NCBI GenBank assembly: GCA_016748015.1
Contig: JAAOMT010000777.1
Span: 477,393-541,392 of the forward strand
DNA from: Geosiphon pyriformis
Taxonomy: Eukaryota; Glomeromycota; Glomeromycetes; Archaeosporales; Geosiphonaceae
Direction: 5' to 3'
DNA: 64,000 bases
In this document: piece after piece, positions 1-11,695 of the stretch
Layout of the letters: every line of letters begins with the position of its first letter
Numbering within the stretch: the first letter of the stretch is position 1
Notes under the pieces: model-generated
What the model saw: the letters and a program-made list of their open reading frames with translations, nothing else
The model's database searches: none
What the model was told of the DNA's origin: nothing
Position numbers and translations under genes: made by a program

Positions 1-578
1 TCTATAATTAACTCTTGATATTGGATGACTTTTAATTGTGTTTCTATTGCCAATTTTACTTTTGTGATTATTTTGTCCACAGTGTTTTCTGTATTTCTTC
101 TTATTTTATCTTATGGTCTTTTTTTGGTGTTTATGTATTTGATAGTTTGTTGGTTGATTGTAATTTCCATTTCTTGTTGTTGGATTAGTTGAAAAAGTTG
201 TTGTGCTAGTGAATGAATGCTGTTAGTAATCTCTATTTTCTGTTGTCTTTTGTCACATATACTATGTCTTTATATATTCTTTTGGTTATTTAATTTTACA
301 TGTTTGGTTTAATAATTATAATTGGTTCTAGATCTAATGAAATCTTATCTGGTTTGACTAGTATTCTCTGTACTCCTAATTGTGAAATATTACTGGTAGA
401 TAATAATGCTAGCTGGTAATATTGTTTTAGTTGATTACTATGTGCTGCTTTGGTTAAGATTTTGTTATTTAATCTTAATTTATAAGCTCTATTTCCAAGA
501 ATTTCTTCTATGTAAAATAGTCCATCCCATTTGGAGTCAAATTTTCCACTCTATTGTTTTTCTACTTTAGTATGATGT
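1..578 (-). mobile_element. Older family A Ty3/gypsy element, post-integrase segment
   Basis: Read on the minus strand this stretch continues the element that resumes at 4485. The reverse complement of about 480-578 matches the integrase C-terminal tail of the complete copy (19056-19160), and the reverse complement of 1-120 matches the post-integrase ORF there (about 19520-19620). Its 3' LTR lies beyond the left edge. The segment is full of stops and shows no open frame of note. It is separated from the rest of the same element by the 579-4484 insertion. Confidence 0.75.
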
Positions 579-1353
579 TGTTACTCATAAAATATAAGAA
601 GTATATTAGCATATAAATTAGCCAATTAGAAGTAGTCATAGTAAATGTGGAATTCCAGGATTTTTCTTAAGAGGAATTGCAGGATTCCAGGAATCTCAAG
701 ATTCTTGTATAAGGAATCATAGAATTTCAGAATTCCAAGATTCTTCTCAAAAGAAATTACAGGATTTTAGGAATTCCAGGATTCCTGGTGTGAAGAATTG
801 AGGAATTGAGAAATTTCAAATACATATATATAGCAGTAGTATTAGAAGTTAGAAAATCAGTCAATAGGACTCAAAATCAATTGATACTTAAAAACACTGG
901 AACAATAGCTCTTGATTATGGCTATTGACAAGATACTAACTTGCAATTACTTTTGTTTATTTTTTTACTTTTTTCTTTATTGTTTTTATTTTCTTTATTG
1001 TTTTGATTTTATTGTTGTGTACTAATTAATTGAGAATTAAAGCACTAAATTATTGACGTCACAGATAGCCTGGTAAAAGACTCAGAGATAAGAGTAAGAA
1101 TATATATATTAATGAATAGCTTACCAGAAGAGCACAACTGCCAGATTAAACCAGCCATTATGCTGAAAACAGAAATTGGGAAAACAACTTACCAACTACA
1201 TTATTATCAAATCTCTGTTTATTATACAAAAAACTCAACTCTAAAATTTTCAAATACAACCAATGTATCAATATTACCAGCATTATCAAGATATTAAGTA
1301 CCAAGTTATGAATTTGTTATTTAATTTGAAATCCCAAATAATCATCTATAACA
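579..1353 (+). repeat. 5' LTR of the non-autonomous element
   Basis: Begins TGTTACTCATAAAATATAAG and ends with TATAACA. Homologous along its length to the family A LTRs at 10800, 20037 and 2524. It lacks about 190 bp in the middle that the partner LTR retains (the stretch with GACTCA repeats near 3800-3990). The U3 part holds the family's repeated GGAATTCC/AGGATTCC motifs (about 648-800), and a TATATATA stretch lies near 822-830. Confidence 0.85.
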
Positions 1354-1372
1354 TTTGGTGCTCCCTGTGAGA
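1354..1372 (+). promoter_or_regulatory. Primer-binding site
   Basis: Directly after the 5' LTR comes TTTGGTGCTCCCTGTGAGA. The TGGTGCTC core is complementary to a tRNA 3' end of the form GAGCACCA. The same site stands after the LTRs at 21946 (minus strand) and, mutated to TTTAATGCTTC, at 11637. Which tRNA primes it cannot be told here. Confidence 0.6.
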
Positions 1373-1484
1373 TATAATCCAACAGAGAATCAGCACCAGC
1401 AACAACCATGTAAAAAAGTGACAGACCAAGAGAAAACAAGAGAAAATTACTTAGGATTTGCAAAATCTTTATTTTATCATTATC

Positions 1485-1900
1485 TTTGAAAAACTCGTTA
1501 TATTGAAACTCCTATCATTCAAAACCTGATTATTAAAACCCCAAACATTCATTAAATTAAAACTTTATTTATTTGAAACCTGATAATTCCAACCCTACTA
1601 TCGTATAAAAAAACTTACCTTTGATAAAACTCGTTAAAACTCTGACCCAATAGTTCAAAACCCAAACATTTGAAACCCAATAATTTTAATCTCACTATTA
1701 CACAAAAGAACTTACCATTAATAAAACTTGTTAAATCTTTAGCAATTCAAACTTCAGGAATTATTCAAAAACCTGAACATTCAAAGTTCGATAAATTCCA
1801 AACACCACTATTGAACAAGGAAACTTACCTCAAATAAAACCTATTAAATCTCTAGAAATTCAAAACTCTGATTATTTAAAGATCTGATGAAAAAATTCTA
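1485..1900 (+). repeat. Degenerate tandem repeat, unit about 100-115 bp
   Basis: A phrase with AATAAAACTCGTTAAA, ATTCAAAAC-CTGA, AACATTCA and a closing AACTTACC recurs; the closing phrase is seen near 1612, 1710 and 1823. Spacing is about 99 and 113 bp. The repeat has no counterpart in the complete family A element and encodes no open frame. Confidence 0.55.
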
Positions 1901-2091
1901 GAAAAACTACTCAGATTCATACTTATCTGTACAAAAACTGTCTTTTTCCATGCCAAAAGTCAGTGTTGGGAAAGTGTCAATACAAAAAAGACTTGGAGAA
2001 GAAAAAGGAATTTGAGAATCAGCAATACCAAAATCGATCAACAAATCATCAAAACTCACTTAACAGTCCCAAGTTACAATCCACTTTCATG

Positions 2092-2450
2092 CATCATATA
2101 TTCGAACTCCAAGAAAGACGAGCCAATCAGCAAGAATTGGAATCAGAACTTAATCCCAATTTAAACTTTGCTAATAACAACAACAATTCAAACTCCGCTA
2201 AATGACAATGACAATTTAAACTCTGCCAACAATAATTCAAACTCTGTTTCAAACACCAAACAATATATTATGCTTTTAGATCTTACAATAGAGCAGGAAT
2301 TAATTAAATTTAGTGATAATAATAAGAGCATTATGTTTAAACATGCACATAATACAGATGCAAGATTTGAATGTGAATATTCTGGACAAATCACTATAGT
2401 TAAAAACTCCAGTCACATATAAAATTAGATATAAAAATAGCAATAAAAAT
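2092..2450 (+). pseudogene. dUTPase-region fragment in the non-autonomous element
   Basis: The translated stretch with LTIEQELIKFSDNNKSIMF followed by HNTDARFECEYSGQ aligns with the start of the family A dUTPase domain (15600-15760 in the complete copy), including the acidic His-x-x-Asp motif I region. The Asn/Ser-rich spacer in front of it also matches. It ends at a TAA at 2420-2422, before motifs II to V, and in-frame remnants run a little further before a jump to the polypurine tract. It is an inert remnant showing that the element derives from a dUTPase-bearing parent. Confidence 0.65.
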
Positions 2451-2510
2451 TACAGCAACAACATTGATACAAAAGAGAAATTTAGAAGATTTCACAGAAG
2501 CTCAATATTA

Positions 2511-2523
2511 AAGGAGGGAATAA
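2511..2523 (+). promoter_or_regulatory. Polypurine tract
   Basis: AAGGAGGGAATAA immediately precedes the 3' LTR, matching the AAAAGGAGGGAATAA before the LTR at 20037. Expected to prime plus-strand DNA synthesis during reverse transcription. Confidence 0.7.
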
Positions 2524-4484
2524 TATTACTCATAAAATATAAGAAGTATATTAGCATATAAATTAGCCAATTAGAAGTAGCTGTAGTAAATGTAGAATTC
2601 CAGGATTCCTTTTAAGAGGAATTGCAGGATTCCAGAAATTTCAAGATTCTTGTATAAGGAATTATAGAATTCCAGAATTTTAGAATTCTTCTCAAAAGGA
2701 ATTACAGAATTCCAGGAATTCTAGGATTTCTGGTGTGAAAAATTAAGAAATTGAGAAATTTCAAATATGTTGTTACCAGATGAAATTAGAGATATTATTT
2801 AGCATGAAATTATCTTATAAATCCTATCATTAATTAGCATATTATCATTTCAAATTATCACTTATTACATTAGCAAAATGTCCAAAATTATCATTTAATT
2901 AATAACCCAATTTGTACACAACACAAATGTAACCTAATTGCAATAATCAAATCATGTAATACCCTGAACTATGTAACATTCAAAAGTTTGCCGAAATTTG
3001 TAGAAATTCACCAAAATAATTGATAGTTTACCGAAATATCTAATAGTTTGCAGAAATAACTTGTAGTTCGCCAAAATGTATCTTTAGTTCAGCGAAATTA
3101 TAGAAAATACCAAAGTTTAAGTTCATAGAATAGTGTTATAACAAGTTGTATAAAAGAAGAGCTTCTCTCTTTGAGAAAATGTATCTTATTTTAGATTTAT
3201 CTCTTAAAACCATTCCTACACACACAAAAAGAAATAAATATCAAATAATTCAAAAAAACCAAATTCTTTAATTATTGTACTTGGAAAATCCCCAAAACCC
3301 AACTAACATTTCGAAATTGATTAGCTACCAATTTCAGTAAACTGTTAGTGACTCCAGGCCTGGATAGAAAACGTTTCTCTTGACAAAAATTCTATTTCTT
3401 TTACATTTCTTTTATTTTTCTTTTATTTTCTTATTACAATCATTAGAGTAGCCTACAGACAAGATTCCTGTAGAAGAGTTGACTTTCACAGCAAAGTAAC
3501 TATACATTTTAGTAAGCTTCCAGATGAGCAATTTCTGGAAAAGAGTTGACATTTACTACAACGTAATTACATAAAGTAACTGGTAAGAAATTGGCCATTC
3601 TACTTATAAGCCCAGCAGTTCAAATTATAGGAGATAATTTGAAGTTAAAATTCAGTTACTGGAGGTTCAACCACATCCAAAAAACGTGAATTTACAGCAA
3701 ACAAGTATCAACAACATTACAGAAAAGAGACCAAAAACCTCCAGTAACAATGTATATATAGCAGTAGTATCAGAAGTTAGAAAATCAATCAATAGGACTC
3801 AAAGTCAATTGATTCACAGAGTCAATTAGACTCACAGAATCAATTAGACTCACAAATCATAATTATTAAAAATACAAAAAAAAGAATTCTTTAGTTAGAG
3901 ACCTCTCAGTTTAGATTTGATTTAAGCAATCTTCTATTCACAAATATTAAATAAATAATTATTCACTATTTCAATCCATTCTCCACTATCAACATTTCAT
4001 GTTGATAGCAATTAATACTTAAAAACACTAGAACAATAGCTTTTGATCATGGCTATTGACAGAATACTAACTTGCAATTGCTTTTGTTTATTTCTTTACC
4101 TTTTTCTTTATTGTTTTTATTTTCTTTCTTGTTTTGATTTTATTGTTGTTTACTAATTGATTGAGGATTAAAGCACTGAATTATTGACATTACAGATAGC
4201 CTGGTAAAAGACCCAGAAATAAGGGTAAGAATATATATATTAACGGATAGCTTACTAGAAAGACACAACTGCCAGATTAAACTGGCCACCACGCTAAAAA
4301 CAGAAATTGAGAAAACAACTCACCAACCATATCGTCATTAAATTTTTGTCTATTATACAAAAAACTCAACTCTAAAACCTTCAAATACAACCAATGTACC
4401 AGTATTACCAGCATTATTAAGATATTGAGCACCAAGTTACAGATTTGTTATTTGATTTGAGACCTCAAATAATCATCTGTAACA
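2524..4484 (+). repeat. 3' LTR of the non-autonomous element, interrupted
   Basis: Starts TATTACTCATAAAATATAAG (first G changed to A) and ends CATCTGTAACA. Between 2771 and 3749 it contains an unrelated solo LTR; removing that insertion and its duplicated ATGT leaves about 980 bp that align with other family A LTRs. It holds a short tandem of GACTCACAGA(A/G)TCAATTA units near 3815-3860. Confidence 0.85.
2771..3749 (+). repeat. Solo LTR of family B
   Basis: A 979-bp unit starting TGTTACCAGATGAAATTAGA and ending CCTCCAGTAACA, flanked on both sides by ATGT (2767-2770 and 3750-3753). It is homologous over its length to the reverse complement of the LTR at 55337-56326. No internal element sequence is present, so this is the product of LTR-LTR recombination after insertion into a family A LTR. 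Confidence 0.9.
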
Positions 4485-5581
4485 ATGTAGAAGTACTTTG
4501 TTTCCAATCTTAAATTCAACTGGTTTCTCTGATAGTTGGTTATCATGTCTTTTTTTTTGTTTTTCTTGTAACTTTTAAATATTATTAGCTGTTCTTCTCT
4601 ATGTGTTTTCTAATGTCTCCATTAAGTTATATGTTTTTTTCAACAATGTTCTTTGAAAATTTTCTTCTGTTATTGATTCTGTTAAATATGTCTTGACTTC
4701 TATCTTAACTGGTAATGTTGCTGTTCTACTGTATACTAATTCGAATGATGTTGTTTATGTAGTGTCTTGCTTCATTGTCTGATAAGCAAATAACACCAAT
4801 GATATAATCAAATCTCATTTATTCTGGTTTTTTTAGCTGATTTTGGCAATGGTTTCACACAATATTCTGTTGAACCTCTTAACTAACCTATTTGTTTGTG
4901 AATGGTATGATGATAATAATGGTCTTTTTATCTCAAATCTTTGACTTAATTCTGCTAGTGTTTTCTTCACAAAGTGAGTTCCTTAATCTGATAGTAGTTC
5001 TTTTGGACATCTGTGTTGACAAATCAAATCTTGATAAACAAATTTGGCAATGGATTCTGCATCTGCTCTTTGAATTGCTTTTGCTTCTGGCCATTTTGTG
5101 AAATAATTCATGGCTACTGCAATATATCTGTTGCCTCTGCTGGTTATTGTTAATGATCCAACTAAGTTAATTCTAATATGATTAAATGGTTGTTTCACTT
5201 TGATTGGTCTCAATGGTTCACTGGGTTTTATTCTACCTCTTCTTTAACAAGCATTACAATTTTGAACATATTGAATAATGTCTGAATATATTGATGGCCA
5301 ATAGTATTTTTTTCTGGTTTTTTCCATGGTTGCTTCTTTGTAAAAATGTCCTGCTGTTGAATCTAAGTGATGTTAAATAATATTGTTTCTTTTTTCAGTT
5401 CTGTGATTACTCTAGTTAGTTGATCTGGATTCTTTCTGTTTTTTTGGTAAAGTATATTTTGGTAATTAATAAAATATTTTGATTGTTGTTTTATGTTGTT
5501 TTGTTCTTTTTAAAATAATTTCTTCTTGAACAATTAGGTATTTATATAATGTTGAAGTTGTTGGTATTTTTGGATATTCAT
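4485..5581 (-). pseudogene. Integrase ORF of the older family A element (broken)
   Basis: Minus-strand translation begins with MNIQKYQQLQHYINT at an ATG at 5581, as in the complete copy at 17959. The core around 4983-5213 reads HIRINLVGSLTITSRGNRYI then TKWPEAKAIQ and CPKELLSD, the typical Ty3/gypsy DDE integrase. The first catalytic Asp is Asn (INLV instead of IDLV), a G-to-A type change; the second Asp (LLSD) is kept. The ORF changes frame between the start and the core, and the C-terminal part is truncated by the insertion at 4485. Confidence 0.75.
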
Positions 5582-6900
5582 GTTTTGTTATATTTTTGGA
5601 TTGAAATGTTTTTTTAGATTTGTCTCATTTATAACAAACCATCAACATTTCTATTGTCTTTTCCCTTTTTATAATGTATTATAAATGTATATAATGATAG
5701 TGCTATTTTCCATCTTGCATGGTAATCATCTCCAAATTCTTGCTTCTGGATTGAAGTCAATTCTTTGTAATCAGTATATACATCAAACTTTTGACTTAAG
5801 TATTTTTTCCATTTAATAACAGTCTAATAGATAGCTAAGTGTTCCAGTGCTAGAGTTCTATAGTTTTTTTCAGCTGAATTTAAGCTTCTACTGGTATAAG
5901 CTATTGAATGTTTTCTTCTATTTGGTCTTCTCTGTAATAGTACTGCTCCTAATGCTTGGCCTGATGTATCAGTGGTAATAATAAATGGTTTGCTGTGATT
6001 TGGATACATCAACACTGGATCTTGAATAAACTTTCTTCTCAGTGTGTCAAATGCTTCTTGTTGAGCTTCTGTCCATTTATACTTTATATTCTTAGTTTGT
6101 AAATGATGAAATGGCTGGGCCAGTTTAGAAAAGTTCTTAATAAAATGGCAATAATATTCTGCAAATCCCATAAATGTTCTTAGTTTTGTCAAGTTGGTTG
6201 ATACTGGAAAGTTTTTTACTATTGCAATCTTATATAAATTCATTTTGATACTGTTTTTGCTTACAACATGTTCCAAAAACTTGAGTTCTGTTTTTCCAAA
6301 GAAGTATTTGTTGGCATTTAGTTTCAATCCTGCTCATTTAAGTCTTTCAAATACTTGTTGGAAATGATACAAATGATCATCAAATGTTTTTGAGAACACA
6401 TTGGTGTTATCCAAATATACAACTACTGATTTCCATAATAGTCTAGTATAGACAATTTTCATAAGTTTCTGAAACATAGCTGGAGCATTCATTAAGTCAA
6501 ATGGCATAACTTCGAATTCAAAATTCTCTTCTTATGTTATAAAAGCTGTTTTTTCTTTATCTTCTGGCTTTATGACTACTTGCCAGTAACCACTGTCTAA
6601 GTTCAAAGTTGAAAACCATTTTTTTCCTCCAAAAGCATCAAACAGTTTTTGGATCTTTGGAGTCAGGTAGCTATCATCTTTGGTTATTCCATTCAGTTTT
6701 CAATAATCCACACAAAAATGGATCTTTCTATTCTTCTTTCAGACTAGTACCATTGGTAATGACTATGGGCTTATTGATGATTGAATTAACCTGTTGTTAA
6801 GCATCCGATTAATTTCTTGATGAATGATTTCATGGCTGGCTGGTGATACTCTGTATGCTCTTTGTTTAATTGGCATCACATCTCCAGTTTTAATTTGATG
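5582..6900 (-). pseudogene. Reverse transcriptase-RNase H of the older family A element (broken)
   Basis: The longest open piece (5824-6327, minus) covers the RT thumb and RNase H: FGKTELKFLEHVVSKN, then FMGFAEYYCHFIKNFSKLAQP, KYKWTEAQQEAF and the RNase H start IITTDTSGQALGAVL. The fingers/palm part at about 6420-6760 is recognisable by its close match to 16736-17150 of the complete copy. RNase H keeps the first catalytic Asp (TTDTS). The RT/RNase H frame runs to a TGA that overlaps the integrase ATG (ATGA at 5581-5578), as in the complete copy. Confidence 0.75.
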
Positions 6901-7053
6901 TTAGATAATGTCAGTTCTGCCAAATTTATTTTCACTGGCAAAGATATCATTGAAATTGTTAAGTAACATCTTGAGCTGCATACATTGTAGTGGGTCTAGA
7001 TTTCCCAAGTTCATCTGTTTCAATTGTTCTGGTTAGAGCAGATAGCATTTTTC

Positions 7054-8217
7054 TCATCCATATATTGTTTGTGATGTAATATCCACATATCTACACAATT
7101 GTGGAAAATCTGGAATAGTATCTGGTAGTTGATCTTCAATTTTGGTGGTTAAATGTCCAATGGTAGTTTCTTTTGGTATCTTGATAATATTTTCTATGTT
7201 GTTGTAAATAGAAATTTTAATGTGATTGTGGTTTTTAGCTGGTATATGTAAATTGACTAATCCAATTTTTTTTGATTCACAAAGTGTTGCTTCTGTCTCA
7301 AAAATCTGAACCTGATCCTTTATTTTTCTTTCTATGACTACTATGTACTGGTCATATGGTGGAATAGAAATTGGTTGATGAGTGGAGATAATTTCTCTCT
7401 TGTCAACAATTTCTTCCTTTGCCATATTAACTGGTATATCTATTTTATCCATTGATTCAAAACTCTGTATCTCTCTAGCTGTAATCCCTAATTCTTTCCT
7501 GTTTTCTATTGAGATTAGTTAAGCTATTTTAACCAGAGGCAGGAATATTGTCTGTGCTATCTTTTTATTTGGCTTTATAATATAGGCTTTTTCTGAGTCA
7601 TTTTGTAGCATAGCAATGATATTTCTTACATATCCTGCATCAATTATTCTTTCCTTGATATTGATTCCTTTTTTTGCTAAGCTATTCCTAGATGCTAGTT
7701 GAACCATTGTTGTTGCAGAGATTTCTAATGTTATTTTGAGATCAATGCATGTACGTGAATATGGTTCTAATTTGATGGTCTTTTTCTCTAAATATCTCAT
7801 ATCAAACTTTACATCTGTATCATGCATATGTTTTGGCATGAGACCTTTATTGTTGTTACTATACCATTTAAGTTCTTGCTTTTTGGAAAGATTAGGAAGT
7901 ACAATATATGTTTCGGGGTTTGAATTGGAGTCCAAATCACTATTATTTTCTTTGCCATATTGAGCAGAGCTGGAACCATTGTTTTTGTTATCATCATTGT
8001 CAGAGTTTGAATCAGAATTGAGAATTGATTCCAATTCTGATGTGCAGCTATTGATTGGTTCTTTTTCCTCTGGTATTGTGTAAATCATACATGGTAGAGG
8101 ATTGTAAATGAGGTCACACTCATTACAATATTGAAAGTCACATGGAATTAGGCAGTGTTGACACAGTCGAGTGTTCAGCTGTTCTAAGCATTGCTCTTGC
8201 TCTTCCCTTGTGAGCAC
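7054..8217 (-). pseudogene. dUTPase-like domain and pol linker, older family A element
   Basis: The 232-codon open piece (7519-8217, minus) opens with a Cys-rich start (CQHCLIPCDFQYCNEC, several CxxC pairs), passes through an acidic Asn/Ser-rich spacer, and then reads HMHDTDVKFDMRYLEK (motif I), TTMVQLASRNSLAKKGINI (motif II) and IIDAGYVRNIIAMLQND (motif III). A stop at 7519 removes the C-terminal end that carries motif V in the complete copy. The second piece (7054-7452) is the linker that joins dUTPase to RT. The family hydrolyses dUTP to dUMP and pyrophosphate. Confidence 0.7.
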
Positions 8218-8499
8218 TAACTTTTGGTAGTGTTGGTGAAATTGTTATGGATCCAGAAGGTTTATAACTGGTTCTGGGTCCCAGTTAAGCTCTATGGATT
8301 CAAATGAGTTATTTTTGATTGTTCTTATTTCTTCTAGTGACACTCCTTCGATTTTGGCGAGAGCCATTCACCAAATTTCATCATTATTGTGTGGACAGCC
8401 ATCCAGATGTTGAACTGTTTGTCTTCAAGCAGTGTCTATGGGTGTTCTCTTTCTTACCCAGTTGCTTATGAGAATTGTGTACTAACATAATTTGTCGTA

Positions 8500-9650
8500 C
8501 ATTCTTCCTTTTCCAGGAATGTTGTTCTATATTCCTTCATTGAGAAAAGTTTCTCCACAAGCCAAGCATAGCTTATTATCCTATTTTCCAACTTGTTTTG
8601 GTCTTCCAAAGTGGTCAATAAGACATGAACAGCAATAGAACTTAGTTGCCATCTGGTATTCCTTATTGTTATTACAGCATGTGCCCATTAATAACAACTT
8701 CTTGCCACAATTGACGCATACTAGTTTTAGATGGCGATAGTTAGATGATTGTGGTGGAGTATATGTGTATGAGGTATAAATGACAGTAGTAATTAGTATT
8801 AGTTCTTTTTCTTTCCTTTTTTTTTTTCCTTTTGTATTTTCTTCTTACTTCCAATTTATTAGCTCTTTTTGGTTGTTGTTGGTTCCCCAAGCTGGGTCAG
8901 AATTCCAGATAGGTTCTTTTTTTTTCTTTCCTTTCTCATTGTCATTCCACAAAAGTATCAGTGGTAACTTGTTGTGGTCTTTATTGGCCCAAAAAACTTG
9001 GTAGGCTTCTCAGATAGGTTTCTTCTCTTTTTTCTCAAACTTGATAAGTGGTGCTGTTGTGTTGGTGGTTTTAAAATGGCCACATATGATTGGTACACAT
9101 GTGTGTTGACCATTTTGGCTGAGTTAGAGCTCTTGTGTGTTTCAATCAAGCATCACATTAGTTTTGAACAGCCAATTGTTATCAACAAGTGCTTGGTATT
9201 GAGTTGCTTCCATGACCAATACTTTGATTGGCATAATAATGCTGTTGACTTCTATAGGTAGGTTATCTATTTCATCAATTGAAGTCTTAGTGGCTCCATC
9301 AGCTGTAATTATCCTTGTACTGGCAGCTCAATCAACTCAGCAACCTAATTGGTCCATAAGCTGTCTTGTGATGATGCTGTCAGCTGATTCATTATCTAGG
9401 ATCAGTTTGATATAATAACCATCAACTTTGGCATTAGTGTACATCACCGTAATGAGTTTTTCCTCAAGAGTGGCTCTACTAAACAAAGATGTTTCAGATG
9501 ATTCTTTAATTTCAAAGAGGAATATAGCTGTGAGTAACTCGTCTTTCATAACAGTGGCTGGTAGAATGTTGCTGGTAAGTGTTGATTATTGGTTGGTTTC
9601 TGGGTTATTGGGTTGGGCATCTTTTGGGGTAACCAGAAGACTTAAATAGT
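8500..9650 (-). pseudogene. Protease and Cys-rich block, older family A element
   Basis: The protease core lies at 9337-9549 (minus). It contains MYTNAKVDGYYIKLILDNES followed by ADSIITRQLMDQLG, matching the retropepsin loop of the complete copy. The active-site triad D-S/T-G is read here as D-N-E, both second and third residues changed in the G-to-A direction. Downstream on the minus strand, around 8560-8800, a decayed Cys-rich block matches 14770-15030 of the complete copy. Nothing here can be active. Confidence 0.65.
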
Positions 9651-9849
9651 GTTGGGAATTCAGATTTTGGGTGTGCCCAGTTCCTAAATTCTGAGAATGT
9701 AATCCTGTTGGTTGGTGGAAGGAGCTGGAAATTGGTTGGTGAACAACTATTGCTGATCTCCAATTTTGAGTGACTCTTGATCTAGGATTTTCTGATGTTA
9801 TCTGAGCTGGATTTAATGAAAGTGTTTGAACTACAGGTGTTTAATAAAT

Positions 9850-10799
9850 TATTTGTGGCTGTGGTAGTTGATATATTACTTGTGGCAGTAATTGATAAAT
9901 TGATAATTGATATCTGTGTAGTTAATATATTGGCTGCTGCATCATTGGCAGATAAGTAAACTGATGTTGGTTTTGATTTAAGTAATAATTCAGAATATGA
10001 ATGCTGTGATCAGGGTTTCGATATTAATTTCCCAATTGTAGGTTACTATAAAAATAGCAGTTAGCTCGAATATGATTTTGTTTACCACAGTGGTGGCAGA
10101 CATGTGTTTCTGGCTGCCACAGCTGATTGGATGATGATGATGGACATGACTGATTTTGGAAACAATTTGCATTTTCTGAATTATTGGGTCATTGTAATAG
10201 TTGATAAATTGTGCAATTGTCAGCTAAGTATTCCTCAATTTTCTGATTGATCAAATTACAGAATTGCTTTAGTTTGGAATTCAAGTCAGATAATCCATTT
10301 ATTACTAGATTTACAGCTTGGGCATGATTAGCTTCTAATTCAGCTGATTCAAAATCTCTAGTGTGTGTAACTGCATCTTGTAAGTTGACTAAATGTAGTG
10401 GCCATATGTGTTACAGAATGGTACTGTGTAATCTGTGAATAAACTGATTCAAGATCTGGGTTACAGTGAAATAATTGACATCAATGATTTGTATTTGGTG
10501 CAAATTTTGATGAAAACCTCCCAAGTAAATGGTGACTGCTTTAGTATCTCTCTGTTTAATGATGGTGAAGATATTTGCTAAATGATTAATACTATTATTA
10601 TTGCTGAAGTATTGTAAGAATACAAGCTTAAATGCATTGAAATCCTGATGTTTGTTGGCTAAGCTTTAATACTATGAATCAGCAGTATCCTGAAAAAAAT
10701 AAGAGATGGCTTATATGGCTCTGGCATTGTTCCATCTATTGGCTGTAATGGCTTTTTTCACATTGTTTAGCCATACTTGTGCATCATTTTTTTTGTCAG
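9850..10799 (-). pseudogene. Gag C-terminal half with CCHC zinc knuckle, older family A element
   Basis: On the minus strand the capsid-like part starts at the insertion breakpoint (10799) with KNDAQ-type sequence matching 12700 of the complete copy. A CCHC knuckle CHHCGKQNHIRANC (C-x2-C-x4-H-x4-C) is read at about 10045-10100, followed by a Gln/Tyr/Pro-rich tail. The frame is interrupted by stops. Gag packages element RNA in virus-like particles. Confidence 0.7.
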
Positions 10800-11636
10800 T
10801 GTTACTCATAGAATATAGAAAATATAGTATTATTAGTCAGTAAATATTAGCCAATAGAATGTAGACGTAGTAAATGTGGAATTCCAAGATTCCTCTCAAA
10901 GAAATTGCAGAATTCCAGGAATTTCAGAATTCTCCGACAAGGAATCACAGGATTTCAGTTGCAAGGAATTGAGGAATTAAGGAATCTTAAATATGTATAT
11001 ATAGCAATAATATTAGAAACAGAAAAGACAGAATTGACACCAAGAATTCTTAGCCTAGTTACCACAATCCTCAAATAAAATAATTATTCATTATATTAAA
11101 TTCCTTCCTCACTATCAACACTTCATGTTGATAGTAACTGATACTTAACCATATTGGAACAATAGCTCTTGATCATGGCTATTGATGGGATACGAATCAG
11201 AATTGCCTTGGTTTATTTGCTTTATTTCATATTCTTTGCTTTTTTTCTTTTCTTTTCTTTTCTTTTCTTTTCTTTTCTATCTTTGTTTTGTTGTTGTATA
11301 CTAATTAATTAAGAATTAAAAGCACTGAGTTATTGACATCACGGATAGTCTGGTAAAAGACCTAGAAATAAGAGTAGAATTTTATATATTATTGGATAGC
11401 TTACCAGAAAAGCACGACTACCAGAATAAATCCAGCCTCCACGCTGAGAAAAAAATTGGACGGAATTGTGATTCTGAAGACTATTACAATTACAATTGAA
11501 TCTCTGTTCATTATACAAAGAACTCAACCCAAACCTTCAGATTACCAATACCAACATCAACAGAAATCAATAGCTTTTGAGCACCAAGTTATGGGTTTGT
11601 TATTTATTCTCACACCAAAAATAATCACCTGTAATA
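10800..11636 (+). repeat. 5' LTR, complete family A element
   Basis: Starts TGTTACTCATAGAATATAG and ends CACCTGTAATA. It is 837 bp against 894 bp for the 3' LTR. Differences between the two are mostly G/A or C/T, with a few indels. U3 carries repeated GGAATTCCAGGA-type motifs (10876-10980), then TATATATAG near 10990. A (TTTTC)n microsatellite of about seven units lies at 11243-11278. Confidence 0.9.
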
Positions 11637-11655
11637 TTTAATGCTTCTTGTGAGG
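11637..11655 (+). promoter_or_regulatory. Mutated primer-binding site
   Basis: Reads TTTAATGCTTCTTGTGAGG, where the two related elements have TTTGGTGCTC-CTGTGAGA. The TGG that pairs with the tRNA CCA end has become TAA, again G-to-A changes. This alone would impair priming of reverse transcription. Confidence 0.6.
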
Positions 11656-11695
11656 TATAATCCTACAGAGAACTAGCACCAACAATCAACTAAAA

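Larger units (their letters stand above)
579..4484 (+). mobile_element. Non-autonomous family A LTR retrotransposon
   Basis: Two related LTRs (579-1353 and 2524-4484, the second interrupted) flank only about 1.2 kb of internal sequence: a primer-binding site, a short gag leader, degenerate tandem repeats, a fragment of the dUTPase region and a polypurine tract. No protease, RT or integrase is present. ATGT lies directly before (575-578) and after (4485-4488), a 4-bp target site duplication, and the flanks rejoin into the minus-strand family A element (integrase tail). Mobility would have depended on proteins of an autonomous copy such as 10800-20930 (inference). Confidence 0.85.
4485..10799 (-). 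mobile_element. Older family A Ty3/gypsy element, pol and part of gag
   Basis: Read on the minus strand from 10799 down, the order is gag C-terminal half with zinc knuckle, protease, Cys-rich block, dUTPase, linker, RT, RNase H and integrase. All parts are close homologues of the plus-strand copy at 10800-20930. The gag is cut at 10799 and resumes at 20931, and the integrase tail is cut at 4485 and resumes at 578. It is riddled with stop codons. This is the oldest layer of the nest because it is host to two insertions. Confidence 0.9.

Noticed and set aside
1485-1900. CRISPR-like or satellite array
   Set aside because: Only about three degenerate units of unequal spacing without constant repeat and unique spacer structure, inside a eukaryotic retroelement.
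4892-5101. Plus-strand frame rich in Leu/Ile that looks like a membrane protein
   Set aside because: Antisense of the older integrase gene; the minus strand gives a clear integrase match.
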